Made by a program: the position numbers and the translations under genes
Part shown: piece by piece, positions 1-6,438 of the stretch
Numbering within the stretch: position 1 is the stretch's first letter
How the letters are laid out: every line of letters begins with the position of its first letter
NCBI GenBank assembly: GCA_964534905.1
Contig: CAZHPZ010000052.1
Span: 1 to 6,543 of the forward strand
Reading direction: 5' to 3'
Length of the DNA: 6,543 bases
From: RGIG4608 sp964534905
GTDB lineage: Bacteria > Bacillota > Clostridia > Oscillospirales > CAG-272
The notes under the pieces: model-generated
Databases searched by the model: none
What the model saw: the letters and a program-made list of their open reading frames with translations, nothing else
What the model was told of the DNA's origin: nothing

Positions 1-16
1 CCTGCTGTGCAGGGCT
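1..16 (-). terminator. possible terminator stem downstream of the MATE-like gene, cut by the window edge
   Basis: Just after the stop codon of the MATE-like gene, the minus strand can form a short hairpin: CCTGC, a 3-base loop ACA, then GCAGG. This is the position where a terminator is expected. The stem may extend past the window edge, and the T-run that would confirm it cannot be seen. A 5-bp stem alone is weak evidence. Confidence 0.3.
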
Positions 17-24
17 GAATTTTG

Positions 25-1362
25 TTAATCGGGATATCTTATACGATAATGAGTTGTGTTTTTCGAATAGCCTTGTTTTGATTCATATCTTTGCATGAAA
101 AGCTTTTCCTCAATCAGCGAAACTGTCCAGTGGGCGACATTGCCGAATCCGAACATTAAAATAATTACGTCCAAATTGAACGTCAATGCTTTTGTCAAAT
201 GCAAAATATAGAATATGCCATAGTAAATAAAATTGATAATCAATGAGTTAATTGTGTTATAATATGTTTTTCCAAGACCTATAAACATACTGTCTACAAT
301 AACCGATCCCGCATAAGCGATATAAAAGGGAACGAGCTTTGAGGTGATTGAAAAGATTTCGCCGGCGTTGGGAAGATTTTCGATATATTGATAGAACGGT
401 GTCCACAACGGAACGCTTATTGCCCAGATTATCGCGACGCAAATTGCGATGGCGTAATAGTTGAATTGCTTCAGCTTTTTATATCCGTCCTTGCAATCTC
501 TTTTAATTATTTCGGATAAAGCACTTATAGGAATCAGAAGCCATCCCCAAATAAAATTGTTTGCTATCCAATAATTGCCTTGCTCAGAAACCATATTGAC
601 CATTTTACAGATCATTACGGCATATATTAAATTATCTATAAATTGCTGTACTCCAGAAAAGAATCCTGTTTTAACCCATACTTTTGCTACGGCTACATCA
701 TTTTTGCAAAATTTACAAAATCTAATATATCCTTGCTTATGTAGCATATAAAGGCTGAAAACACTTGAAAGTAAGTTTACCGTAATGTTTGATACTGCAA
801 TACCGTATACTCCGAGGCTCGGAATCAGGATAAAATCCGAAATTAAGGAAAGTATGGTATTTAATGCTAAAAAAAGATAAACATTTTTTGCTTTGCCGAT
901 GACAACAAATACAACATTTACAAAGCTAATGATTATTCCGATCATAAATGCAACGGTTTCAAGCCTCAGGTAACGGTTTGCAATCGTCAGATCGATTTCT
1001 GCGGGATTCATAGCTTTTATCAACACGGAGCCGTATATAAGCACTCCAATGAAAAATAGGAAGTACATAATAAATGAAACAAGTCCCGTATTGAAGGTGT
1101 ATTTCGAAAAGCTCTCATGATTCTCCTTGAAAACTCGATTTAAAACAGAATATAAGGGAACAATCAAAAATGCCTGTAATGTTTCGTTTATCAAATCAAA
1201 CCATTCCATTTGACCTATTATGTCGAACACGTCGGACGAATTGCTCGATGAAATAATGAATGTTTTAACCGTTTGATAGCAGGCGGGAATTAAAGCCAAT
1301 GCGCACAGTGCGAAAAATAATTTCCAATTGAAATTTTTTAATTGCTTGAGCTTTTCTTTCAT
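25..1362 (-). CDS. MATE-like (MOP superfamily) multi-helix membrane transporter
   Basis: A 445-residue integral membrane protein, the usual length for MATE transporters, with about twelve hydrophobic segments. These lie near residues 14-37, 56-78, 90-115, 135-156, 161-180, 187-207, 230-255, 266-286, 301-320, 340-364, 369-388 and 396-417. The N-terminal region, with a loop before helix 2 and then a proline-containing helix (IVPLYSVLNRVF), and the middle stretch 'VYLFLALNTILSLISDFILI ... GVYGIAVSN' resemble Na+-driven multidrug efflux (MATE) proteins. MATE proteins export organic cations or other small molecules in exchange for Na+ or H+. No substrate can be inferred here, and another MOP-superfamily flippase is possible. 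The start is supported by AAAAGGAG (1369-1376) six bases upstream. The gene has its own promoter and follows the clpC terminator, so it is a separate unit. Its DNA is more AT-rich than the right half: 18 G/C of 60 at 721-780 against 31 of 60 at 5221-5280. Confidence 0.8.
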   Translation of the reverse strand: MKEKLKQLKNFNWKLFFALCALALIPACYQTVKTFIISSSNSSDVFDIIGQMEWFDLINETLQAFLIVPLYSVLNRVFKENHESFSKYTFNTGLVSFIMYFLFFIGVLIYGSVLIKAMNPAEIDLTIANRYLRLETVAFMIGIIISFVNVVFVVIGKAKNVYLFLALNTILSLISDFILIPSLGVYGIAVSNITVNLLSSVFSLYMLHKQGYIRFCKFCKNDVAVAKVWVKTGFFSGVQQFIDNLIYAVMICKMVNMVSEQGNYWIANNFIWGWLLIPISALSEIIKRDCKDGYKKLKQFNYYAIAICVAIIWAISVPLWTPFYQYIENLPNAGEIFSITSKLVPFYIAYAGSVIVDSMFIGLGKTYYNTINSLIINFIYYGIFYILHLTKALTFNLDVIILMFGFGNVAHWTVSLIEEKLFMQRYESKQGYSKNTTHYRIRYPD

Positions 1363-1415
1363 AGCTTTCTCCTTTTGCGATGATAAATTTTAAATCGACG
1401 ATTACCGTCAAACTC

Positions 1416-1444
1416 ATTGTATCATAAAAAAATCAATTTTTCAA
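1416..1444 (-). promoter_or_regulatory. sigma-A promoter of the MATE-like gene
   Basis: On the minus strand there is a -35 TTGAAA (1439-1444), a 17-bp spacer and a -10 TACAAT (1416-1421). TG sits one base before the -10, giving an extended -10 element. Transcription would start near 1409, leaving a leader of about 45 nt before the ATG at 1362. A short inverted repeat (GACG, five bases, CGTC; 1397-1409) falls at the predicted start and could be an operator or a leader hairpin, but it is only 4 bp per arm. Confidence 0.75.
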
Positions 1445-1486
1445 GCGGAGAAAAGCCTCGGTTTATATTCATATCGGTGTTTTATT

Positions 1487-1518
1487 AAAAAAGCCATTCG
1501 CTAAAGCGAATGGCTTTT
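1487..1518 (-). terminator. rho-independent terminator overlapping the end of clpC
   Basis: On the minus strand, AAAAGCCATTCGC (1506-1518) pairs perfectly over 13 bp with GCGAATGGCTTTT (1489-1501), with a 4-base loop TTTA. The 3' arm runs into a T-run (six T on the transcript, 1487-1492). The clpC stop codon TAG (1501-1503) lies in the loop and at the first base of the 3' arm. The 5' arm therefore also encodes the last residues of ClpC. The stem ends the clpC transcript before the MATE promoter begins. Confidence 0.9.
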
Positions 1519-3936
1519 AGTATGCTCTAAAACAAGCTTTCCGTCGGATACACTTGCCACTATTGAATCTCCGTTTTTTATGTCGCCGGACAGTAGCTTG
1601 GATGAGAGCGGATTTTCGATAAATCTGCTTATTTCGCGCCGTACATTTCTTGCTCCGTATCTTTCATCAAAAGCTCGGTCTGCTATCTCCTTTACTAAAG
1701 TATCCGAAAATTCAACGGAGATATTTATATTTTTAAGTCTTAGATATAGGCAGTTTAGAAGCAGGGAACATATTTTTTCTATGCTTTGGCGACTGAGAGA
1801 ATTAAAAATGATTATTTCATCAACTCTATTGAGAAATTCGGCACGAAATGATTTTTTCAATGACTCTTTTATTTTCTTGTTACGCAAATTCGCTTTTTGA
1901 GTATCGCTTTCACTTCTGTAAAATCCGAGAGGATTTGAATTTATGATATCTGCAGAGCCGACATTTGAGGTCATAATTATAAGAGTGTTTTTGAAATTCG
2001 CTACTCGCCCTTGCGAATCGGTAAGCGTACCGTCCTCAAGAATTTGAAGCATGAGATTGTATATTTCCGGGTGCGCCTTTTCTATTTCATCAAAAAGAAC
2101 GACAGAATAAGGATTCCTTCGTATTCTTTCGGTCAACAATCCTCCCTCGCCGTATCCGACATACCCGGGAGGAGCTCCGATGAGCTTTGATATACTGTGT
2201 GCCTCGGTATATTCCGACATATCAAAGCGTAAAAGAGATTTTTTTGAGCCGAACAATATTTCGGCAAGTGCAAGGCAAAGCTCGGTCTTTCCTACGCCCG
2301 TGGGACCTACGAATATAAATGAGCCGATGGGACGATCGGCTTGCCCAAGTCCCGTTCTTCCACGTCTGACTGTATTGGAGAGCGTTTCTATTGCTGTATC
2401 CTGACCTATTATTTTTTCTTTTAGCAGAGAGTCAAGTGAAGCAAGACGGTTGCCCTCCTCCTCCAAAAGTCTTGTAACGGGCACTCCGCTCCAATCGGTT
2501 ACAACCTCTGCTATGTCCTCTCCGCTTACGCAAATTTTGCTTTTTTGAGCCGATTTGCTCTTGCTCAATAGCTTTTTTTGCTTCTTTTCAAGCTCTATTT
2601 CCTTTTCACGAAGCCTTTTTGCTTGATCGAAATTCTGTATTTCGACTGCCGCTTCTTTTTGCTTTGCAATATCGGCCAGCTCACGCTTTAGCTTTTCCGC
2701 AGGGAGAGCGATATATTTTTTTAGCTTGACTCGTGACGCTGCCTCATCAATGAGGTCAATTGCCTTATCCGGAAGATATCGGTCTCTGATGTATCTTTCC
2801 GATAGCTTTACCGCGGATATGATCGCTTCGTCGGATATTTTAAGACCGTGATATTCCTCGTATCTTTCTCTTAAGCCGTATAATATATTAATTGCATCAT
2901 CTGTGCTCGGTTCATCTACTCGTATCGGCTGAAAACGCCGTTCAAGCGCACTGTCGCGTTCAATATGCTTCCTGTATTCGTCAAGTGTTGTAGCACCGAT
3001 GATTTGTATTTCGCCGCGTGAGAGTGCAGGCTTAAGAATATTGGCTGCGTCTATGGCGCCCTCTGCACTTCCAGCACCTATTATTGTGTGTATCTCATCG
3101 ATGAAAAGAATGATATCAGAGTTTTGAGAACATTCCTTCATAAGTGACTTCATTCGATCTTCGAATTCGCCTCTGTATTTCGCACCTGCTATTATAAGAG
3201 GAATATCAAGAGCATAAACAATTTTGGATTGAAGTGACGGCGGAACGTTTCCGTTTATTATCCTTGCGGCAAGCCCCTCGGCTATGGCTGTTTTTCCGAC
3301 TCCCGGTTCACCTATCAGGCATGGATTGTTTTTAGTTCGCCTTGACAGTATCTGAATTAGCCTGTCGGTCTCCTTTTCTCTGCATAACGTTGGATCTATC
3401 TTTCCGGCTGCGGCAAGGATATTCAAATTGCGTCCGTAGGCTTCGATTGTGCTTTCTTTCTCATCTGTGCGTCTCTTGTCGGATTTTTTAGGATGTTGGG
3501 ATGATCTTATGAGTGTCAGAATATCACTTTGCATTTCGTGAGGATAAAGTCCGTTTTCTTCAAGTATACGGACAGCGAGGCAATCCTCCTCGGAAAGCAG
3601 ACAATAGAGAAGGTGCTCACTGCCTATAAGTCCCTGCTTGTTTTTCTCGCATAGGCTTGATGAATTGGCTATTATCTTACGCAGTCTCGGCGTAAGATCG
3701 TGAGATGAAAGCGATGAGCTTGCAGATGAGCCGGGAGAGATGGAAGTAAGTTCGTTTTTGATTTTTGTGTAGCTTATTCCGTGCCTTGTCAGCATTTTCG
3801 AAGCAACACTTTCCCTTTCTTCCATAAGCCCGAGCAACAGATGCTCGCTTCCGATATAACCGTGACCGAGCTCTTGTGCGCGTGTGGCTGCAGATATAAG
3901 AGCATTTTGCGCAAGTTGTGTGAATTTATTTTCCAT
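1501..3936 (-). CDS. clpC: ClpC-type AAA+ unfoldase, ATPase subunit of a Clp protease
   Basis: An 811-residue Hsp100 ATPase that would unfold substrates and feed them to ClpP in the cytoplasm. The domains are in ClpC order. First is a double Clp-N repeat (about 1-145), with a serine-rich linker at 69-78 between the repeats. D1 has Walker A GEPGVGKT (209-216), pore loop KYRG (253-256), Walker B ILFIDEIH (276-283) and arginines R333/R334. A short middle domain holds a UVR motif (about 421-456). D2 has Walker A GPTGVGKT (544-551), pore loop GYVGYGEGG (591-599), Walker B VVLFDEIEK (612-620) and sensor-2 GAR (761-763). LGF at 670-672 occupies the ClpP-docking loop, and the UVR motif and short middle domain separate it from ClpB. 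In D1 the usual 'DPVIGR' reads DPTLCR, with Cys185 for a near-invariant glycine. The start is supported by AGGAG (3944-3948), 7 nt upstream. It lies 60 bp after a peptidoglycan-binding gene, not in a ctsR-mcsA-mcsB operon. The last codons lie inside the terminator stem. Confidence 0.95.
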   Translation of the reverse strand: MENKFTQLAQNALISAATRAQELGHGYIGSEHLLLGLMEERESVASKMLTRHGISYTKIKNELTSISPGSSASSSLSSHDLTPRLRKIIANSSSLCEKNKQGLIGSEHLLYCLLSEEDCLAVRILEENGLYPHEMQSDILTLIRSSQHPKKSDKRRTDEKESTIEAYGRNLNILAAAGKIDPTLCREKETDRLIQILSRRTKNNPCLIGEPGVGKTAIAEGLAARIINGNVPPSLQSKIVYALDIPLIIAGAKYRGEFEDRMKSLMKECSQNSDIILFIDEIHTIIGAGSAEGAIDAANILKPALSRGEIQIIGATTLDEYRKHIERDSALERRFQPIRVDEPSTDDAINILYGLRERYEEYHGLKISDEAIISAVKLSERYIRDRYLPDKAIDLIDEAASRVKLKKYIALPAEKLKRELADIAKQKEAAVEIQNFDQAKRLREKEIELEKKQKKLLSKSKSAQKSKICVSGEDIAEVVTDWSGVPVTRLLEEEGNRLASLDSLLKEKIIGQDTAIETLSNTVRRGRTGLGQADRPIGSFIFVGPTGVGKTELCLALAEILFGSKKSLLRFDMSEYTEAHSISKLIGAPPGYVGYGEGGLLTERIRRNPYSVVLFDEIEKAHPEIYNLMLQILEDGTLTDSQGRVANFKNTLIIMTSNVGSADIINSNPLGFYRSESDTQKANLRNKKIKESLKKSFRAEFLNRVDEIIIFNSLSRQSIEKICSLLLNCLYLRLKNINISVEFSDTLVKEIADRAFDERYGARNVRREISRFIENPLSSKLLSGDIKNGDSIVASVSDGKLVLEHTKSHSL

Positions 3937-3996
3937 TCCGACACTCCTAAGTAAATTAAGCTGATTACTATACTTGACTGATTTTTGCGAATTTAT

Positions 3997-4530
3997 TTAT
4001 ATTTGATCTATATAATGAGTTGAAAGATTAAATATTCTCGAAAGTGCACCCCATGTGGCTCGGTCGACACGTCCGTTCACCGCAAGTCCGCTTTTTTCTT
4101 GAAAATCGCATATTGCTTTCATTGTTGTCTCGTCAAAAAATCCCGTTATTTCGGTTGGCTCAAGAGTGTTGTAAACTATTGATATTTCTACTATCATATA
4201 TTGTATTATAGCCACAAGAAAGCTTTTGTCGCCTACACCGACAGAATAATCGACAGGATATGACGGAAAGGGAATTATAGGCTCGGGCAGGGAAATATCA
4301 TTGAGTATTTCGAGATATTGTGTGTAGAGCAGATCCCAGGTTGTTCGGTCGGCGATGCCGTTTGGATCAAGCCCGTTCCTGCGTTGAAATTCCGTCAGTG
4401 CGAGCCTTGTCTGCGAGTCGAATATACCGTCGACGGGAACAGCGGGAAATGTCGGATCCGCGAGCCTTTGCGCACGCAGATAAGTTTGAAGATAACGTAC
4501 AGCCTCGGTTTCGGTCAGATGTCTGGACAT
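3997..4530 (-). CDS. two-module peptidoglycan-binding protein without a signal peptide
   Basis: A 177-residue protein built almost entirely of two PG_binding_1-type three-helix modules, at about residues 8-72 and 95-168. Each shows the family signature. Module one has VDGIFDSQTRLALTEFQ (33-49), then NGIADRTTW (57-65). Module two has ITGFFDETTMKAICDFQ (128-144), then NGRVDRATW (152-160). A proline-rich linker (PEPIIPFPSYP, 82-92) joins them. There is no catalytic domain, signal peptide, lipobox or membrane helix, so the likely role is binding or scaffolding on peptidoglycan or a related glycan. The first module lacks the usual opening G-x-x-G-x-x-V turn and starts directly with its helix. The start lies 1 nt beyond the stop of the upstream gene, with its ribosome site inside that gene, so the two are almost certainly co-translated. 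I recall similar two-module proteins beside SpoIID-like proteins in Clostridia; that comes from memory only. Confidence 0.88.
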   Translation of the reverse strand: MSRHLTETEAVRYLQTYLRAQRLADPTFPAVPVDGIFDSQTRLALTEFQRRNGLDPNGIADRTTWDLLYTQYLEILNDISLPEPIIPFPSYPVDYSVGVGDKSFLVAIIQYMIVEISIVYNTLEPTEITGFFDETTMKAICDFQEKSGLAVNGRVDRATWGALSRIFNLSTHYIDQI

Positions 4531-4531
4531 A

Positions 4532-5932
4532 TTATGCTCCTCCTATTTCAAATCCGGGATATTGCCCGTCGGCAAGCCGCGATCCGTTAATTATATCGCT
4601 GTAAAGAGAGGTTATTGCGTTCCACGTAACAGCACCGACTATTCCGTTTTGCTCAATATCGGATAGCGCTTGAATAGCCTTGACCGCGGAATCCGTCTGT
4701 GTACCGAAATAACCCGTTAGACTAACGGAATTTACCTCGGGATATACCTCTGCTATTACGTTTATATATTCTTGCAGTAAAAGAACAGCATCGTTATCGG
4801 AGCCGATGCGAAGCGGCGTCCCGGGATAGGGAAGTACATTTCCCTCAATATATTTTAACGGTATTTGCGTAACTATTCCGCGATAAGCGTCATATATTGC
4901 ATTCCACGTTATCTCTCCGACTATTCCGTCCTGCGTAAGCTCAAATGTTTTTTGTGCCGATATGACAGATTCTCTTGTCGAATTTCCGAAAATTCCGTCT
5001 ATCTCGGTTCGGAAAACGGTAGAATAAAAATCTGAAATGTAGGTGAGAAAATATTGCAGATTACTGACGCCCGCACCGCGTGAGCCGAGAGAAAGCACAC
5101 CGGGATATTGCTTTGTTATTTCTTCAAGGCGTATCCCCTCGCTGTCAAGCTCGTTGAGCCTTTTTACCGCATTGTATATTCGCGTTACCGTATACCATGT
5201 CGCATTTCCCACTATTCCGTCGGCGGAAAGACCGAATATTTCCTGAAATCTTTCTACAGCCGCTCGGGTGTCGTCGGAAAAAATACCGTCAAGTGCGGCT
5301 ATCTTCGGTATGGAGGGGTAATTGTCAGATATTCTGTTTAATCTTAACTGAAGCACTCTGACCTTATCCCCGGATGACCCTATATCAAGAGGAATTGTGG
5401 GTGCGGTCTGATTTACGCCGCTGACCGATACATTTGAAATGATGTCAATATTATCTCCGTAATAGTATGTAAGTATATCATACGGAGTGTATCCTTGCTC
5501 GGCAAGCGTGACGGAGCCCCATTGAGAAAGACCGTTGCAGGATACCTTTATTCCGTCGCAGTATGAGGCGAAAAGCGGCTCTATATTGCCTTGCCTTCGT
5601 ATATACGAATTAAAGATTTCCGCACTTATTCTTTCTATATTTTCGAAAATATTTCTTCCGTTAACAAAGCTCTGATCATATGCGGTTGAATTGGTGATAT
5701 CGAAATCATAGCCTCTCGAACGGTAGAATTCCGTGTATATACGGTTTAGGGCAAATGATATTTGAGCGTATATGTTTGCCCGTATCGCACTTGCGGGCCA
5801 GGTGGGATATATCTCGCTTGAGGCAACGTTGCTTATATATTCGGTAAAGGGAAGAGTGACGTTTTGCGCATTCGAGTCGGGGGCGCCGAGGTGTACGGTT
5901 ATAAACTGCGGAATGGTCGGTATCGACGGCAT
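4532..5932 (-). CDS. SpoIID-like domain protein with three peptidoglycan-binding modules
   Basis: A 466-residue protein. Residues about 28-165 resemble a shortened SpoIID/LytB domain. They include YISNVASSEIYPTWPASAIR (32-51, with Glu40 where SpoIID has its catalytic glutamate), then YDQSF (85-89), then GLSQWGS (134-140) and YDILTYYYG (151-159), matching the SpoIID 'GlSQyGA ... eIL.yYY' ending. The central His and TSGG-T segment of classical SpoIID is missing; two cysteines (125, 132) stand there instead. Three PG_binding_1 modules follow (about 183-256, 276-352, 369-447), each with a DG-F or TG-F turn and a 'GIVG..TW' end. SpoIID is a lytic transglycosylase that cuts peptidoglycan during engulfment. 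Activity here is uncertain because the domain is compact. There is no signal peptide or membrane anchor. The start is supported by GAAAGGAG (5940-5947), 7 nt before ATG. It follows the TTR-like gene by 15 nt and precedes the two-module gene by 1 nt. The C-terminus QYPGFEIGGA echoes the opening of modules two and three. Confidence 0.87.
   Translation of the reverse strand: MPSIPTIPQFITVHLGAPDSNAQNVTLPFTEYISNVASSEIYPTWPASAIRANIYAQISFALNRIYTEFYRSRGYDFDITNSTAYDQSFVNGRNIFENIERISAEIFNSYIRRQGNIEPLFASYCDGIKVSCNGLSQWGSVTLAEQGYTPYDILTYYYGDNIDIISNVSVSGVNQTAPTIPLDIGSSGDKVRVLQLRLNRISDNYPSIPKIAALDGIFSDDTRAAVERFQEIFGLSADGIVGNATWYTVTRIYNAVKRLNELDSEGIRLEEITKQYPGVLSLGSRGAGVSNLQYFLTYISDFYSTVFRTEIDGIFGNSTRESVISAQKTFELTQDGIVGEITWNAIYDAYRGIVTQIPLKYIEGNVLPYPGTPLRIGSDNDAVLLLQEYINVIAEVYPEVNSVSLTGYFGTQTDSAVKAIQALSDIEQNGIVGAVTWNAITSLYSDIINGSRLADGQYPGFEIGGA
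4539..4544 (-). promoter_or_regulatory. ribosome binding site inside the upstream gene (translational coupling)
   Basis: AGGAGG on the minus strand, 8 nt before the ATG at 4530. It overlaps the codons for the terminal Ile-Gly-Gly of the SpoIID-like protein, whose TAA (4532-4534) is 1 nt from the next start. This fixes the start of the downstream gene and implies that ribosomes finishing one gene start the next, keeping the two proteins in step. Confidence 0.85.
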
Positions 5933-5947
5933 AGCTTTTCTCCTTTC

Positions 5948-6358
5948 TTATAAATTCGGGTTTTCATACTCATCGAATATTTGTCCTCCGTTTCTGTGAG
6001 GAGAGGAAAGATCGGGCTCCGATATCGGAATTATTCTTGCGTTTTGAACTGCGACAACACCCTCAAATATCGGAATTCCCGTGTAATGCTGTGGGTAATA
6101 TCCTTCCTTGTATACCTCCATATTGTAGCTTAAATAAGGCTTTGTCGGCGGTTCGGGGCTTTCGGAGAGAGAACGGCTGACCGTGGGCAGATTTATTTTA
6201 GCGGTACGACCGTCTGAATTTGTAAGTAATGAATAAAAAATATCCGAATTTTCTTCGTCCTTACCTTGAACGGTAACCGTAACGTTTTCAATCGGTATGG
6301 CACCGCCGGCTGTTGAAACTCTTACAATGAGCGAGCCGTTTGAGCTTGCTTTGTCCAT
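5948..6358 (-). CDS. small transthyretin/carboxypeptidase-regulatory-like beta-sandwich protein
   Basis: A 136-residue protein. Residues about 8-112 look like a single carboxypeptidase-regulatory (transthyretin-like) beta-sandwich. The pattern is LIVRVSTAGGAIPIENVTVTV (10-30), then LLTNSDGRTAKINLP (44-58) and EVYKEGYYPQHYTGIPIF (81-98), matching 'G..V.V...P+.ga.V.v ... T+.dG....l....Y.v.v.k.GY'. Such folds usually mediate binding or assembly and have no enzyme activity. The tail (113-136) is polar, acidic and probably disordered. No signal peptide is present: the N-terminus MDKASSNGS is polar. The start is well supported by AAGGAGG (6365-6371), 6 nt upstream. It is the first gene of the set, 15 nt before the SpoIID-like gene, so it likely acts with the two peptidoglycan-binding proteins. 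I recall the pairing of this fold with SpoIID-like/PG-binding proteins in Clostridia. The molecular role is unknown to me. Confidence 0.8.
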   Translation of the reverse strand: MDKASSNGSLIVRVSTAGGAIPIENVTVTVQGKDEENSDIFYSLLTNSDGRTAKINLPTVSRSLSESPEPPTKPYLSYNMEVYKEGYYPQHYTGIPIFEGVVAVQNARIIPISEPDLSSPHRNGGQIFDEYENPNL

Positions 6359-6390
6359 AGAAATCCTCCTTGAGATTATATTCAGTTATT

Positions 6391-6420
6391 ATTATATGAA
6401 AATAAATATATAAAGTTCAA
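6391..6420 (-). promoter_or_regulatory. promoter of the wall-binding gene operon
   Basis: On the minus strand there is a -35 TTGAAC (6415-6420), an 18-bp spacer and a -10 TATAAT (6391-6396). Transcription would start near 6384, about 25 nt before the ATG at 6358, leaving just enough room for the ribosome site at 6365-6371. The same bases also read AC, 16 nt, CATATAATA (6390-6398), which fits the short sigma-K pattern AC-N16/17-CATAnnnTA. Which sigma factor is used cannot be decided from sequence, and AT-rich DNA makes chance matches likely. Confidence 0.6.
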
Positions 6421-6438
6421 AAAAATCACAAAAATGAC

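Noticed and set aside
257..442. 61-residue minus-strand open frame inside the MATE-like gene
   Set aside because: It is wholly inside a well-supported gene in another frame, and its translation shows no domain.
1580..2404. Plus-strand open frames at 1580-1900 and 2180-2404
   Set aside because: They lie antisense to conserved clpC sequence, have no family features, and are explained as frames opposite a real gene.
1501..3936. ClpV/type VI-like sheath recycling ATPase working with injection-system parts
   Set aside because: The PG-binding and TTR-like neighbours recalled tail proteins, but the ATPase has a UVR motif and an LGF ClpP-docking loop, and no sheath, tube, baseplate or spike gene is present.
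1501..3936. ClpB disaggregase
   Set aside because: The long coiled-coil middle domain of ClpB is absent; the middle region is short with a UVR motif, and a ClpP-docking LGF is present.
3937..3996. CIRCE (HrcA) element or strong sigma-A promoter before clpC
   Set aside because: No TTAGCACTC-N9-GAGTGCTAA inverted repeat is present. TATAGT (minus strand) has no acceptable -35 at 16-18 bp.
3997..5932. Tandem peptidoglycan-binding modules as recent DNA repeats
   Set aside because: The modules share only family signature residues. I saw no long DNA identity between them, so they are old diverged domains.
4318..5999. Plus-strand open frames opposite the peptidoglycan-binding genes and the 3' end of the TTR-like gene (4318-4604, 5043-5341, 5772-5999)
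   Set aside because: Their translations are low-complexity or Arg/Ser-rich without recognisable domains, and the minus-strand genes here have clear modules and ribosome sites.
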